Assembly: GCF_010015445.1 (NCBI RefSeq)
Contig: NC_053127.1
Span: 25,460,745-25,524,744 of the forward strand
DNA length: 64,000 bases
Direction of reading: 5' to 3'
Source of the DNA: Perca fluviatilis
Lineage: Eukaryota; Chordata; Actinopteri; Perciformes; Percidae
The stretch's first letter is position 1, and the number at the start of each line of letters is the position of its first letter. The notes under the pieces are model-generated. The model searched no databases and was not told the DNA's origin. It saw only the letters and a list, made by a program, of their open reading frames with translations. Positions 10,637 to 23,679 of the stretch are shown in pieces. The position numbers and the translations under genes are program-made.

Positions 10637-13304
10637 TAAACAAAAAAAAAACAGCTGCCCTATTCTTATATCACAAACTTTGCTGATGACCACAACATAT
10701 CATCGCTGCTCAAGAGAAAGACACAGAAATAAAGACAGATATGCCGACACACTGCTGTGGAAGAGGGGGGGAGTGGATAGGGCTATTTACAGTGGGGATT
10801 TTTTGAATAAATAAACAACTTAACATGTCTGTGTCCTAAAACAGTCATCAGCAATCAGTCAGGACTGCGATCAGCGGGGAGATGGGGAGCGTTTACACAG
10901 TGTCCCCGGAGGCTACGAGCCCAGCACAGACGTACATTACCTATTATAATCCTGCCTTTCCAACAACCCGACACAACATGAGTAAGCCAAGGCCCATTTT
11001 CACAGAAAGAATATGGTACCCAGCATGTAGACAACATTTCAATTGTTGGCATGTTATTTAGGGTGTTCAGACAATATTCTTATGGGGAAAAACACAAAGG
11101 CACCATCGGTAAATCAATATTGTTTTTAAGGGGTAAATTGAATCCTACAGGGATTTAAGTCTCATTATAGAAACTCATTGGTTGTTGTGCAATTACCAAC
11201 TCTAGTTTTTATTATTGGCCACTGCTTGAGGGTGTACATGGGTAAAAATGTCTCTTATGTTATTCAAACATATTTATCAACGATTGCTACCGCATATGGA
11301 CCAAATATGACCCGAGTTCATTTCCACTTTTGACAGCCGACATAAAATCTAATATCCAAGGCAGCATGAGATCAGGAGTTCCATGGTAACCGATGTCAGC
11401 AGTCTCCAAAATTCTAAACAGGCACTTAGAAAACCTAGCACTGCTTCACTTTGCTTTTTTGGCATCATTAGTGTCGAGTCCAATTAGCGTCAATATGAAG
11501 GTTGGAAATAGATGCACAGTGAAAAGTGGGCACGCCTCTGGCAACACAAAATTTAGCAGAATTTTAGATGCAATTTAGTGTGGAATGCTGTTTCCCCCGC
11601 CGTTTCCTTTAGAATTATTCTCATTATCTTGGGTCATAAACATAGAAATGGCTTTTACTTTGTTCCCTTTCACCCAAATTCATACCACATACAACCACAG
11701 GACCCATTTTATGCATATCTTAACTTATAACCTCTCTTTTTATTAGATACGTGAATGTGAATTCACACTTTGGCATAGACTAAAACATATTTGTTATGCA
11801 TTCTTTGGCCTTTGAGTTAGGAGCCAGTCAACCACCATGAAGGGTTAACAATAAACACCCTACCATTGTCATGTTTAATTAACCTCCATTCTCCTGTCAT
11901 GTAATGTAAATTGAAATTTTGGATGGTATAGGAGGAGGATTCTTCCTCCCCCCCTTCCACCACATCTCCATTCCCTCATCCCTCACTTGCCATGCCTCTA
12001 GTTACAGTAACAGCATTCCCTCAGACCACATTTCCACATCTATAATTAATTACTCCTGTCGCCATGCATTTCTTCACTGGAACACATTCCTCTATCTCTC
12101 AGACTAACCTTTGTAAATTTGCCTGCTCCCCCGACTATTTCATCTACTTACAACTGTAAATCCAGACACACATCTGTGTGCAGGGCATTATGCAAACATT
12201 TCTACATGACCTTAGTTCATGATTTTGCATTAAAGGATGATGAAATCCTCATTATTTGTAATTTTACTATCTTCTTAAGTATTTAAAGAAACCTTTCCCA
12301 AATCTGATTGGGCTGGGAGGCACATATGACCCATGTTCATAAACCTGGACACTGCTCTGGCTCTTATTGGATGCATGGGAGAAAACAAAATATAGAAAAA
12401 GACAATCACATTATTTCTCCTCAAAGACCATGGATATCATAGACCCTTACAGCAATATTGCGAATATGTACAACATGAGCTGGAAAATGAGTCAGGGATC
12501 AGAATCTAGCCTTTTATCCGCCTTGTTTCACTAAAGCAGCGGCCACCCAGAGAGAGGGAGACTTCTTACATGCACTCCTCTTCTCTAACTGAAATTATGC
12601 ACGCTGCTGTGTTTCAGTCATCATCCTCATCATCATCATCACAATGGAATGAACTGGATAAAAAAAAGCTAAATGCATTCTCGCGCAGACCTTTAAAGGT
12701 TTAAAAAAAGACTTAATTTGCTTTTCTACACCTTCCCTATAATTCTCCATAGGCTCTATCATATTTCTGTATTGCCTTGACTTTTGTGGGAGCTAATGGA
12801 AGAAAGTGATGTTAGAGAAAGCAAAAACTGTCAGCGACAATCTGTGCGTCTGCACCATCCTGCATGATCAAACACATCTCATGATGGCCAACAAAGATGG
12901 TGGTACTAATCTTTAGCACAACATTCTGGTTATATCCTTCTTTGCATGGATACAGATGGGCCACAATATGTGCATGTTTGGATAGTATATAGATATGTGT
13001 GAATGCATTTGAATAAAAGCTTGGAGCTATGAAGCAGGGCACTGCACCCCCACTACTGCTGGCATTCGGCACAAAAGAAAACTAATTAATATGGTAATGT
13101 CATGCTACCACATCAACTGATAATATATGGTACGCTTTGTTTGCACTGATTTGACCTTTGATCTCAAAATGAGAAAATTAACTGAAATGATCAAATATGA
13201 GTGTAGTACACAAGGATCATGTGACCTGGAGGTGATGCCATTCATAGGCACATAATACATAATCTCCCACCCCCCGGACCCATCCACCATGTTACACACA
13301 GGAC

Positions 13305-13404
13305 TGACACAGACTGATATCAGGAAGGGTCAAAATAAAATCGGATTAATACTAGATTTTTAAGGACACTGATTTTGATATTTGAGAAATCAAATGATAT
13401 ATTG

Positions 13405-13447
<43 letters not shown>

Positions 13448-13925
13448 TTTTACATAAACAAAGATCTTGAACAGAGTTGGACATCTCACCGTTTAAAAAT
13501 AAACGATGAGTATATAGGCTATAGTCAATTAGCTGAGTACATCCCAGGTTGTTTTTTTGTCATTTTATTTTGCTAATTTAATAGCCTGCCTCCAAAGAAC
13601 AAGTGAGAGTCACAGCTCAGCAGGCAACAGCAAAGACAATGGGGTGTTTTCCGATGACTTAAAGCAGTTAAGCAAGTCTCTGTTCGGTGAGACTGAAAAG
13701 AGAGAAACTTGAACTCAAAAGGTGTCCGGTTGTATTTTTCTGTTTATTAAGGAAAATAGGTGTCACACACCTGCCTCAGTATATTGGCAATTTAAAGTTG
13801 TTGGGCTTAAGGTGGCTGGTTGGAAAATGTTCACATATCGCCCAACCCTATATTCTCTATGATGGACAAACTATGTAATGGCAGCAAACAAGAAAAGTTA
13901 GATTTTCTGCACTGCAATTTCTTGT
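13305..13925. repeat. Probable dispersed hAT-like teleost repeat with TA-rich core
   Basis: The stretch carries ACTGATATCAGGAAGGGTCA, GATATTTGAGAAATCAAATG, a TA run, ACAGCTCAGCAGGCAACAG, TTAAAGTTGTTGGGCTTAAG and finally CATATCGCCCAACCCTA. I recognise this order from a common teleost non-coding element ending in a 'cgcccaaccct' terminus. The element is diverged, the left border is uncertain and no target duplication was found. Confidence 0.45.
13408..13444. repeat. (TA)n microsatellite
   Basis: About 18 TA units. It probably expanded from a TA-rich core of the surrounding repeat. Confidence 0.95.
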
Positions 13926-15559
13926 TACTTATTGGTTGACATACAGTATATCTGAGAGCTACAGATCGGCCATCCGTGACGCTGATGTATCGGTGGGGTC
14001 CTGGTCAGTATAAAAGCCACAAGTCGCCTTTCACGAGAAAGGTTGGGGCTCCAGATTTATGTCTCAGTAACCCTAAGCTCGTCCCATCTCCACCCCAGCC
14101 CCCATCACCAATGCCCCACTGAGCAGCTTAGAAGATTATTCACCCCAAATCTCTGTTAATCACATATATGCACACCCCCTGGTAAACCCAAGGCCACCCA
14201 GCACAGATCCTGTGCATACATAGGCAGCAGCTGTCGGTGGTTGCCACTAACCTGCTGCTCTCCAACACCTTCCCACAATCTCTTTCTACCTCTTCCATCA
14301 CATAAAGTGTCTAAGCAGATTAAAATGCACTATCTATCAGAAGAAAGATGGTGGTGCCACTTCAGAAAATGGCATAAATGTTTTATATATTTCCATAGAT
14401 GGATAGGTATGGAAAATCAGTCCAATCTTCCTGTGATCGGCCATCATGTGGTGATCAGTCTCCGCTGAGAGAGCACGTCGGTCCCCATGTGAACACACAT
14501 GTGCATATTCATGCACTTGCTGCTGAAAGTACACGCTGACACACACAGAGGGAGGTATGTGTGCAAACACAATCACACACAGCATCTCTTTCTCTGTCAC
14601 ACACACACAGAAATAAGAAAATTGTTCAATCCATCAACATCTTTATGCTGCAGACATTCACGTTTTAAGTTAATCACCTATCTCTTCATCCTCTGTCAGT
14701 CTTCCCCTCTATCCCACACACCCCTGTTATAGTACATTTTGTGGCTTTGACCAACTCTGTTTATCCAGCTACCTAAGTATTGGTTCCAACCATCATTCTC
14801 CACAATAACAATCGATCCTGTCTATCTACACAACACATCATCTCTCCATCCAACTCTCCCTAAAGACCAAAAATGAATCCAAAGCCAAGGTCCATATGAA
14901 AGAAAACAGGAATTTAAATATAGCAGTTATTATTTGAGCAAAGTGTGCGGTGCAGTGGTTGACAAAATAACTGTAAACACTGACATGGCTAATCTCAGCA
15001 CAGCTGTTAGCATTAGGTCCTTTAATCCTGGTCCAGATCGGTGATGTGCACACACTGGCTTGAGGACAGATGAGCAATAGCCACCAGGCTGCCAAGTGGG
15101 CTAAAGGCAGCAGACTGGCCTGACGCTCACTTTTAGACATGATAAGCTGTGAATCTGTGGGTCCTGGAGAGCAGCTCCAAACAGCACAGTCTTTGTGTGG
15201 CATCAAACAGCCCTTTGATTGAATGTGACTGAGTCTGCTGCAATCTCACACCGAAACTCAGCCCAGAAATGAAGAAAAATAGGGGTGTCTGACAAAACCT
15301 GAGGAGCCAATTTCAAAAAATATTGAAATTACAATAATAAAACATTTTGTTTTTAGTTGGAACCAGCGATGAAAGGAAATGATTTAGCAGAACTACAGAT
15401 GATGAATTGTTTTTTAAATTTAATTTTCAAATTAAATCAACTCACACTTTTTTTATAATAACAGTTTATGCAAATACAAACACTTTTTCTTTTGCCTAAT
15501 TGTCTTAACTTATCCTAAAATGGGTACAATATTTTTTGGGGAAATTGTCTAAAGGGGGA

Positions 15560-15840
15560 ACAACATGTCTGGTTGCAGTTTTAAACATGTGGTTTAAAGT
15601 TTGGCTAGGTTTCAGCAACAAAACTACTAAACTGATTTAGGTTTAGGAAAAGATCATGGTTTGGCTAAAAGCTAAAAGTATGTTTGTTATGTAACTTCAA
15701 TTACGTATGTAAGTTCAAGACATAGCTATATATATGTAACATAACGTACAAGTTAACTCAACATTAATATTTGCTTTCACACGGGACGCGAACAGCGATC
15801 TTCTGGGTGAAAGTTTTTTGGAGGACAGTTTCTGTCTGGT
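15560..15840 (+). repeat. Dispersed teleost repeat family B, copy 1
   Basis: It includes AGGTTTCAGCAACAAAACTACT, GGAAAAGATCATGGTTTGG and AAGTATGTTTGTTATGTAAC, followed by several ACGTATGTAAGTT-like short repeats and CACACGGGACGCGAAC. The copy at 55570-55800 has the same sequence of blocks. The inner part is a degenerate array of 'taagtta/gtaagtt' words. It is non-coding. Confidence 0.6.
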
Positions 15841-16045
15841 ACACCTGAATCAGTACACTTGTCAGTGCACAACTGAGCTGTTCCTAGTGTATAAGTAAAC
15901 TATTGCTATAATTTATCAGCTAATTTCCTTTCTCACTTTATATTGGGATTATAAAAAAAGAGTTTTAAGATTGAAACAGCGCACATCTCTGCAAGCAAAC
16001 AAACATATTACGTGTATTAATAAAGTCTGCTCAGATGTTCTCTAT

Positions 16046-17645
16046 CAGGGACGTCACTAGGATTGAAAGACAGGGGGGCTTAGCCCCCAGGGTATTTGTA
16101 ACTTGCGTTTGCAAAATCTTTGCACTCACATCTTTCGTTACTGTATAAGAGCTACACTTATGTCAACCACCAGTCAAGAAACCAATATGTTAACAAGTCA
16201 AAAGTGACAGATATATCCTCTTCTTCCATTTCTACTCTGTTCCTTCTGTCTTATCCTTTAAGATAAAACAAAACCCTGATGCTAATTTCATGACTTCGAA
16301 ATGCAAATTGGTCACATGAAACAACATCCAAAATGTCCAAAAACAGACAAACAGAGGCCAGACAGCTAATAAGTTGGTAAGTTAAACAAATATGACAAAT
16401 AGCAGTACAAGAAAAAGAAAGAAATAGGCATCACTGCATACTTTATCATGTAAGATATTAATACGGATCCTATTTAAAGTGGCTACTGTTTAAATACAAT
16501 AACCTGATGGCGGAAGGAATAAAAGATTTGGAGTAATGATTACTGTATATTGTATGTACTGTATGTAGGATTGCTTTCATTTTATTTTCACATGTGTATC
16601 TGTGGGCATGTGCCAATCTTTAGCCTAGCCTACATTTAGGCAACATCTACATATTTATTTAATTTATCACAGCCAATGAATGAAGAAAGTTTAATTGGTT
16701 AGAATATAGCTAGCATATATAATAAATATAATGAAATAATTTAGTTTAGGCTATGCATAGTACCTAGACCTGCCAACAAATGCTTATTGTTAGAAGAAAA
16801 CAAAACAATCCTTAGACCTATAAACCACTACTGACCTCAGTCAGAATCAACTGCTCTGCCAATCTCCTGCTTCTCTTTCTCTCTGCTGAAATATCTTCCA
16901 ATATCCATCGCATCTGCACAATGAATTGAAGGATACAACGGTACAATAGCATTAACAGGGACCCTATGACATTTAGTTTTCAGTGACAACAACATTCTAT
17001 GGGGATTGATATTTTTTTAGAATATGCCTACTACAGAGATAGGCTATATTATTGGCAATGAATAAAGAGTTGTGATTAGCTTGCTAAGTTAACCATTTCT
17101 TGTATTTCCCTCGTTCACTCTAACTAGACTATAGTTTTCCATAGCAAACCAAAATATCCCCTTTCCTTTACCTCAAGAAGACGTAGCTAAAGGTAAGCAG
17201 GTCATTAAAAACAACTTACAATTTCACTCTGTATCACTACGTGTAATCAATCTTCCTTTCACCATTAACGTGTGTATCGGTGTGTGTATGTGTGTGGGGG
17301 GGGGAAGCTGTATAGCGAGTTCAGACCAAAGAGTTGCGACGAGACAAGATGAATCCCCCAGTTACTTGCAACGCTCCAGTCTGCAACGCTCTGAAAGCTG
17401 CCAGTTCACACCAATGCAACGAGACGGTGTGGTGCATCATCTTGATAGCACGACTCTCTGTACTTCTGTCTAACTTCCGACTTTTCGGCTATTTTTTTGT
17501 AGCTATATATATGATTTATTGCGTCTAAATATCAATGAGGATAAACCAAATTGTTATTGTTGTTCTTATTATTATTATTTAGGGGGGCTTAGGAACATTT
17601 TGGAGTAGCTTCAGCCCCCCTAAAATAGGCCTAACGACGTCCCTT
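16046..17645. mobile_element. hAT-like non-autonomous DNA transposon, about 1.6 kb
   Basis: The left end reads CAGGGACGTCACTAGG. The right end, on the opposite strand, reads AAGGGACGTCGTTAGG, a long terminal inverted repeat. The flanking octamers TTCTCTAT (16038-16045) and CTCTCAAT (17646-17653) agree at six of eight positions, which fits the 8-bp target duplication of hAT elements after decay. Both ends also carry a GGGGGGCTTAG or GGGGGGCTGAAG block just inside. The interior has no transposase; a G-run preceded by TG repeats is near 17280. Confidence 0.72.
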
Positions 17646-18339
17646 CTCTCAATATAAAGTATGTGACCATATGATTTTCTAGCCCCATGTTTTATCTGAT
17701 TTTATCAAAAACAAATTATATTTGGTGATGCTTTCATAACCTGTCAATCAGAGTTCTAACTGACTTGCTATCACTCATCACAGAGAGCTCCTTCTGATGA
17801 AATGCGGCGCACAACACAGGGATTGTTCTTTTTTTTCCTGGAGGCAATGCAATAACCCTTTAAATCATGGTAAAAATGACTGCTGTGAGAGGCTGACTCC
17901 AGAATGAAGTGCGGCACTTCTCTGTTGCTGACACACTGGAGCCAGTCTGCACTGACTTTACTGTCTGATCTGCATACGTCGCCATGTGCCAAATCCAATC
18001 CCAGTCTGTGGTGAGATGAACGAGAGAGGGAAAAAAAGAGACAAGAAAACATCTGTGTCTCACGTATCAGAAAAAAAGGTCAGAAGTGTGAGACATGTAA
18101 TAAATGACTGACAGATGCAAGCACATACATGGATGCCAACACATATTCTCTAGGTGCAAGGCGTAAGGAAACTGACAATCCTGTTTTAATCTTCTGGATA
18201 AGGAAAATCAACCAATCCTCCCACAGCATACAAACAGACCGTGCAAACAAAATACACCCAGTTGGCTTCCACAGCCTGTCCTCTTTCAACTAACTATTGA
18301 AATGTAATGATTACTCATTCAATTGAAACTATTTAATAA

Positions 18340-19290
18340 ACCATGGCATCAACAGTGGCTATATGTAACTTTCAGTTTGTGTTGATTCTAGCGGCCGCTA
18401 TGGACAAAAGCGGTAGTGTTTTTAACCACACCTGCAGTCGTAAAGTTCTTTTCTTTACGGTGCTGTATTACTGAGTTAGAGTTAACGGGAGGTCATAGTT
18501 GCGATGAACGTTTCGCTCAGACAGAAAATCATTCATTTACAATAATTGAATACGTTACAGATGCATCGTTGCATTTCAAGTGTTGCATACGGTAAGTTAG
18601 CCTGGATGTATCGTAAGCTAAACCAACGTAATAATAACTTAGATGAATATAGCGCATTTCATGAAACCCAAGGACACTTTACACAAGTACGGGGGGACAA
18701 GGGAAAAGAAAATAGTAGGAAAAGCCAAACAGACTAAAATTCCTGCGCTAAATGGAAGGGGGACTTAATTACTAACGTACAACCACATCACGCATTGTAA
18801 AGTTATTTTATGAATTGAAATAAATATATAACTTGAGGGCCAATTTGGGGTGGGTTTATGTCTCCATCTGTTGAAAGCCTGACCGACCGTCATCTGTCAT
18901 TTAATGTCCTTCTTTTCTGTGATGGCCCTGCCCCAGTATCAGCCACAAATACAACAGATAACTTCTAAAATAAAATAAAACTACAATTAGGCCCATCTAA
19001 AGAAAACTCCAGCTACTGTACCTTGTACCTGGCTGGATACACTAAGACAGGCTTTTCTGGTGTTACAAAGAAATCTGTGACCCATCAGAATGTGTGCTCT
19101 GTAGAGGCGTAAATCATTTTGCGACAGGAAAAATCGGACCCGGGCAGAGGCATTAATAAAAACTATATAGAAATAGCGTTCTTTTCACGGTTAGTCCCAT
19201 TTGCTGTTACAGGTCATTTATGATCATCAGATGAAACATTACACAGTTTCAGAAACATAAAAATGTTACATATAGTAACTTTAAACAGTA
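18340..19290. mobile_element. Probable non-autonomous DNA transposon
   Basis: The left part reads GGCTATATGTAACTTTCAG. The right part on the opposite strand reads GTTACTATATGTAACATTT, so the two ends are related in inverted orientation about 0.95 kb apart. Inside are blocks such as CTAGCGGCCGCTATGGACAAA and GCGCATTTCATGAAACCCAAGG that I recognise from repeated fish sequences. No coding region was seen. The exact ends and target duplication are not resolved. Confidence 0.5.
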
Positions 19291-20474
19291 ACTTAAAACT
19301 ACAGTATTTTCCTTGAGTTAGTCTCATGCCATTGAGCAGGGATTATACTGACACCTAAATGTAATTCAGCAATGCTGAAATGGAATGATATTGACTAACC
19401 CATTGCTTGCTTTGACAACCTTACCTGGTATGTGCAGGCAGCAAAAAGCCTTAAATGATTCAGACCATTCATTTAATTGGCTTTTAAAAAGCAGAAAGTT
19501 CCCTGGTAATTATTGAATCTTCTAAGTAAGCACCCAGACGCTTTATTAAAAGGGACACGAATTTGAGGATATTTTCTACTCATTATAATGTCCGTTTAAG
19601 TTAGTCGCTGGTGTTTTTCAATGTAAAGTGCAAAAACGGAAAAGCTCTAAGACATGAAAAGGGGAGGAAATGGAGAAACGAAGAAGGGGTCAATCAATGA
19701 AACGTTGGCTTTTCATAGTTAATAAAGCAGAATTCAGTCTGTGCACCCTACACTACAAAGACTGCACTTATGATTGTTAAGTTACTCCAATTACTGGCTG
19801 GCAGAGGCATTTGAGAAAAGCACCATTAACCCCGGCATCCAAAGAAACAGAAAACAGCCGGGTGTATTCTCTCAGGGAATGTAATTGATGAGACACCGTG
19901 ACAACACACCCACTGGTGCATCCAGTCCCTCGGCAAATTATTACTTGGCTTACAGTACATGTGGAGTCTACCAGGTTGCTGTTTTTATGATATTTGGTGT
20001 CTGACTATAGCATAACATGCTGTGACTCAGAGTTGACTTAATACAGTACATTTAATGTCACAAAATCTACTTCAGCAAAATAAAACCTTTGTTTTCCTTT
20101 TGTATAAAAATATCAAATTGTGTTTAATTTCACTGAAAGTGTAATATTTAACATTTCTGCGGCAAAGATTAACATGTAAAAAAAGTATTTGCATTTCAGC
20201 TTTTCCCGGCAGCAGTAATGTGTGTAAACACAGCTGCATTCAAAGTGTTTGCACTAGACAGCCTAATCCACACAGCAGCAGAGGAATCATCCTGACACAC
20301 TGAGTCTTGAGCCCCCACACATCACTAATGCATTTTTTTCTTCCAATAATCTAAATCCAAGGCTACATGTAAAGAAACTATTTCTGTATTAAAATGTATT
20401 TTAAAGTTTATGTTAGAATGAATTCCACAGGGTGAGCGATGTGAAAAGTCTACTTTGCAAAAAAGACACAACAC

Positions 20475-20640
20475 TAACCCTTAACACAGTCATCAAACAG
20501 CAAGAAGGTCCTGAGTTTGCATGTTGGAAACTAAATTGCCAGAAGGTGTGAATGTGTTTGTCAGTTCATATGTGTGATAGCCCTGGCTGTGAAAGACTGA
20601 TGACCTGTCCAGAGTGAACACTGCCTCTCACCCAATGTGT
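20475..20640 (+). repeat. Degenerate SINE-like fragment
   Basis: It contains AACAGCAAGAAGGTCCTGAG, then AAATTGCCAGAAGGTGTGAATGTG, then GACCTGTCCAGAGTGAACACTGCCTC. These are blocks in the usual order of an abundant teleost element whose fuller head is present at 48815-49010. It abuts the family A copy that follows, so the two were inserted side by side or nested. Confidence 0.55.
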
Positions 20641-21125
20641 GTTGGGAAGGACTTCATCCTCTTCAACCTATCCAGTGAAACCTCTACTGGATGTATTGAC
20701 ACAACATTTTGTACAGACATTCACGTTCCCCAGAGGATGAATCCTATTCACTATGGTTATTCCACTTTTCCACTAGCGCTGCAATGTTTAGTAAAATGTT
20801 TCAATGTGTATTGGATAGACTGTCATGAAATTTTGTGCAGACTTTCATGTCCACCTCAGGATGAACTCATGATTTGGTGATCTCCTGACTTTTCATCTAA
20901 TGCCATAATGAGGGTAAAATCTTAATTTGCCCAACACTTTGGTTTATGACCAAACATTTGCCAAAGATTGCATTTGAAATTCTCATCAGCCTCAGCTGTA
21001 CTTTGTGTTTAGTCCTCATTACCAAATGTTAACATGCAAACATGCTAAACTAAGATAACATCATCAAGTTAAGCACCGCTGTGTCCACAGAGCCGATAGC
21101 ATGGCTGTAGACTCTTGTTGTCCTT
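20625..21125 (+). repeat. Dispersed teleost repeat family A, copy 2 (longest)
   Basis: The most complete copy in the window. Markers are CCCCAGAGGATGAATCC, ATTTTGTGCAGACTTTCATG, CATCAGCCTCAGCTGTACTT, CAAATGTTAACATGC, AGCACCGCTGTGTCCACAGAG and GGCTGTAGACTCTTGTTGTC. An internal motif (ATGAAATTTTGTGCAGAC and ACACAACATTTTGTACAGAC) is repeated about 130 bp apart. The small open frame inside is chance. Confidence 0.68.
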
Positions 21126-21616
21126 GTTAAATATGTATGTTTGTACTATTTTCAATTGTGTCATGCTTGTGTGTCATAATGTCACTGGTACTGGAATGCA
21201 GCTTCCGCTGTTGACACTTAAACATTATGCTTTAATTGATAGGGTGAAGTGACCCTTTGGAAATTGAGGACATTTTATCAGTAAAAGTCAGGTGCGTACT
21301 ATTCATGGATATGCTGGGGTTCAGCAAGATAGATTGCTGCAGAGCTTGAAAGTCTATAATATCTGAAATCACATCTCTGCCCCCATTGGCTTAATAGGCT
21401 GAATCCTACAGGAGGTTTCACCTCGGTGTCACTCTGCTGCACCATTTCTGGCTCAACAAATGCTAAAAATATTACAGAATAAAGGTGAGTGGACTTCACA
21501 TTCCCTTAAACATTTTCAAAAGGCTGTGATTTATTCCTGTAAGTTTGAGAATCTTCTTTCAGAGCATGCTTAAGAGCTGGTGGAATCTCACCCCCGCACC
21601 ACCACCCCACCCCCAA

Positions 21617-21644
21617 TCACACACACACACACACATACACACAC
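21617..21644. repeat. (CA)n microsatellite, short
   Basis: CA run interrupted once by a T, next to a C-rich stretch. Confidence 0.85.
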
Positions 21645-22475
21645 TTTTCTATGCTGGGAGATAGGGGCAAAACATCATCAGGTCAGATAACAAGGCTATC
21701 ACAGAGGTGTAGGCTTCACTATCCATCATTTCTGCTTCACATTATTTTAAAAGGAGCATTTTTTTCAGGAGAAATCTTTCATTTAGCTCATATGTCTTCA
21801 TCCTATGGAGGCTGTCAGAGTTATTGCCAAGCAAACAGGATTTCATTGTTTCCTTATCATTTAATTGATCAGCAGAACAATCTGTAATATGAATTGTTTC
21901 TGAGCAAATTCCCAAATTAAAGAGTGCACCATGTAGTTACAACTTCATTAGCTGGGGCTTGAGGTTTTATCAGAATGAAATGTTCATTATAGTGTTAGCT
22001 TGTATGCGCGTTTCTATCTGCGATAGCAATATCAAAATTAGAGCAATATTTCATAAGATTCAACATATTCCTTTATACGCAATTACAGCTGGATAAAATC
22101 TGCCCTAGACTGTTTTTACTTCTTTGTTTGAAGAGTATGTATGAATAAGTAATAAGACCAGTGATCCCCTTGCTGCTAAATAGGTAGGAGGAGAGAATAT
22201 GGTCCATAATTATGTATGAGGGAAGATGGGGGGTTGTGAGAGACAGCTCTACAGATGAAAAGACAGAATGCCAGATAGCAAGATGTTGAGGGGGATACAA
22301 TGTAGAGAGAGAGAGTGTTTATTCTGGATGGGTAGCTGTATAGTTTCAACCTTGGTGGGTGTGCTGTTGAGCACTGCATGGCTGAGTTGAGCTGCAGTGC
22401 AACTCGCTGTGGCTCACTCTCGAAACCCTCACCCACAGAGAGTTCCCCAACCGTCACATGCCACTGAACCACAGT

Positions 22476-22477
<2 letters not shown>

Positions 22478-22518
<41 letters not shown>
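22478..22518. repeat. (CA)n microsatellite, about 41 bp
   Basis: Uninterrupted CA run. It explains the poly-Val-Cys segment of the overlapping minus-strand open frame. Confidence 0.95.
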
Positions 22519-22519
<1 letters not shown>

Positions 22520-22601
22520 CAGAGCCATTTTCATTAACAGAACCACTGGCACACTCAGCCCAGCTGGTCCCTGAGTCGACACTGGAACTGCACATCTGGT
22601 G

Positions 22602-23144
22602 TCATTGCTCTGTTAGAGGGAGGCCATCTGGTTGGATGGAGGGAGGGGGAGACAGGAACAGAGATGGGGAGTCAAAAGAGATTGGGGAGGCAACAAAAAT
22701 AGGGCTCTCATCGATACTGTGCCATTCAACGCATTCGCATAAAAAATGGATCTGTTTGTCGGATGTACTGTATACTGTGCGTGCATTAGTCCTCTTCCGA
22801 GTAAGAGGATTAGATGTCAAAGTCAGGTTTGCACTCTGAGCATTTGGAGCTAATGGCAATGAACAGATAGCATGTTTAATGGCTCTCAGCAAAACACACG
22901 TCTTCTCAACATGAATAATTCTCCCTCTGTATTGTCCCTTTGGCTTCCACGGGGAACCTAATATTACATAACACATAGTAGCATTAATAATTCTTAAGAG
23001 TTTCAATGTAACATTGCTGTAAATTTTTACATCCCTGTTCTTCGTGCTGTAATGTATTATGTTATTCGGTGTTTCAGTGCCTACTAGTCTGTTTGTATTA
23101 GCAAATTTGGCTGTTGAAGGCATGCCTATATAGAATCCATGCAA
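22602..23144 (-). other. 180-codon open frame in intron, probably not a gene
   Basis: A long open frame for intron DNA, on the same strand as Robo. The translation has no recognisable domain, mixes Ser/Pro-rich and random-looking stretches, and ends in a low-complexity Pro/Ser segment (SFDSPSLFLSPPPSIQP) that mirrors a purine-rich tract (GGAGGGAGGGGGAGACAGG). There are no splice sites in phase with the Robo exons. The region around 22860-23130 looks more like ordered non-coding sequence. I do not call it a protein. Confidence 0.2.
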
Positions 23145-23593
23145 CGCTCCAATTAACTCTGTTGAGCTGCGTTAATACTTCACTGGAAACTATACATGCA
23201 GAGCTGTACCGCAGTCGATTGTGCATGGTGTTCAGCATTGTCGCAGAGACGCTCCATCTACAGCTGCAAGCATGAAGCCAAGAACAAGCCATGACAGAAT
23301 CATCTTGGTCACCTATTGATGCACTGGCACAAGTCCAGAATGAAAAGTAAAGACCATGCAGTGGTTTGTAACCACACAGAGGACAGGTGCTCTGCCCTAT
23401 AGTTTACATTATTAATGACTTATGATATCTTCTTGTTAATTTTTACTGACCACAGTTTGGCCCTGACGCCGATATAGACATACGACGCACGTTTAGGTCA
23501 TTGTGAGGCAAAAGGTCAGAAACCTCTAGATGCACCAGCAGTAATGCACTTTTATTTTTACGTTAAGGCAGATGTACACATACACACATGCCT

Positions 23594-23597
<4 letters not shown>

Positions 23598-23629
<32 letters not shown>

Positions 23630-23679
23630 ACACCCCCACACACCCACACACGCACACACGCACACACGCACACACACAA
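23598..23679. repeat. Compound CA/CCCA/CGCA microsatellite, about 82 bp
   Basis: Pure CA run passing into CCCACA and then ACGCAC variants. The graded interruptions indicate an older, decaying array. Confidence 0.94.

Noticed and set aside
14337..15206. Several overlapping frames of 75-122 codons
   Set aside because: Short, on both strands, no motif, and CA/TG-rich low-complexity content. No support as exons.
22176..22595. 139-codon minus-strand frame with poly-Val-Cys
   Set aside because: Created by the CA microsatellite and surrounding non-coding DNA.
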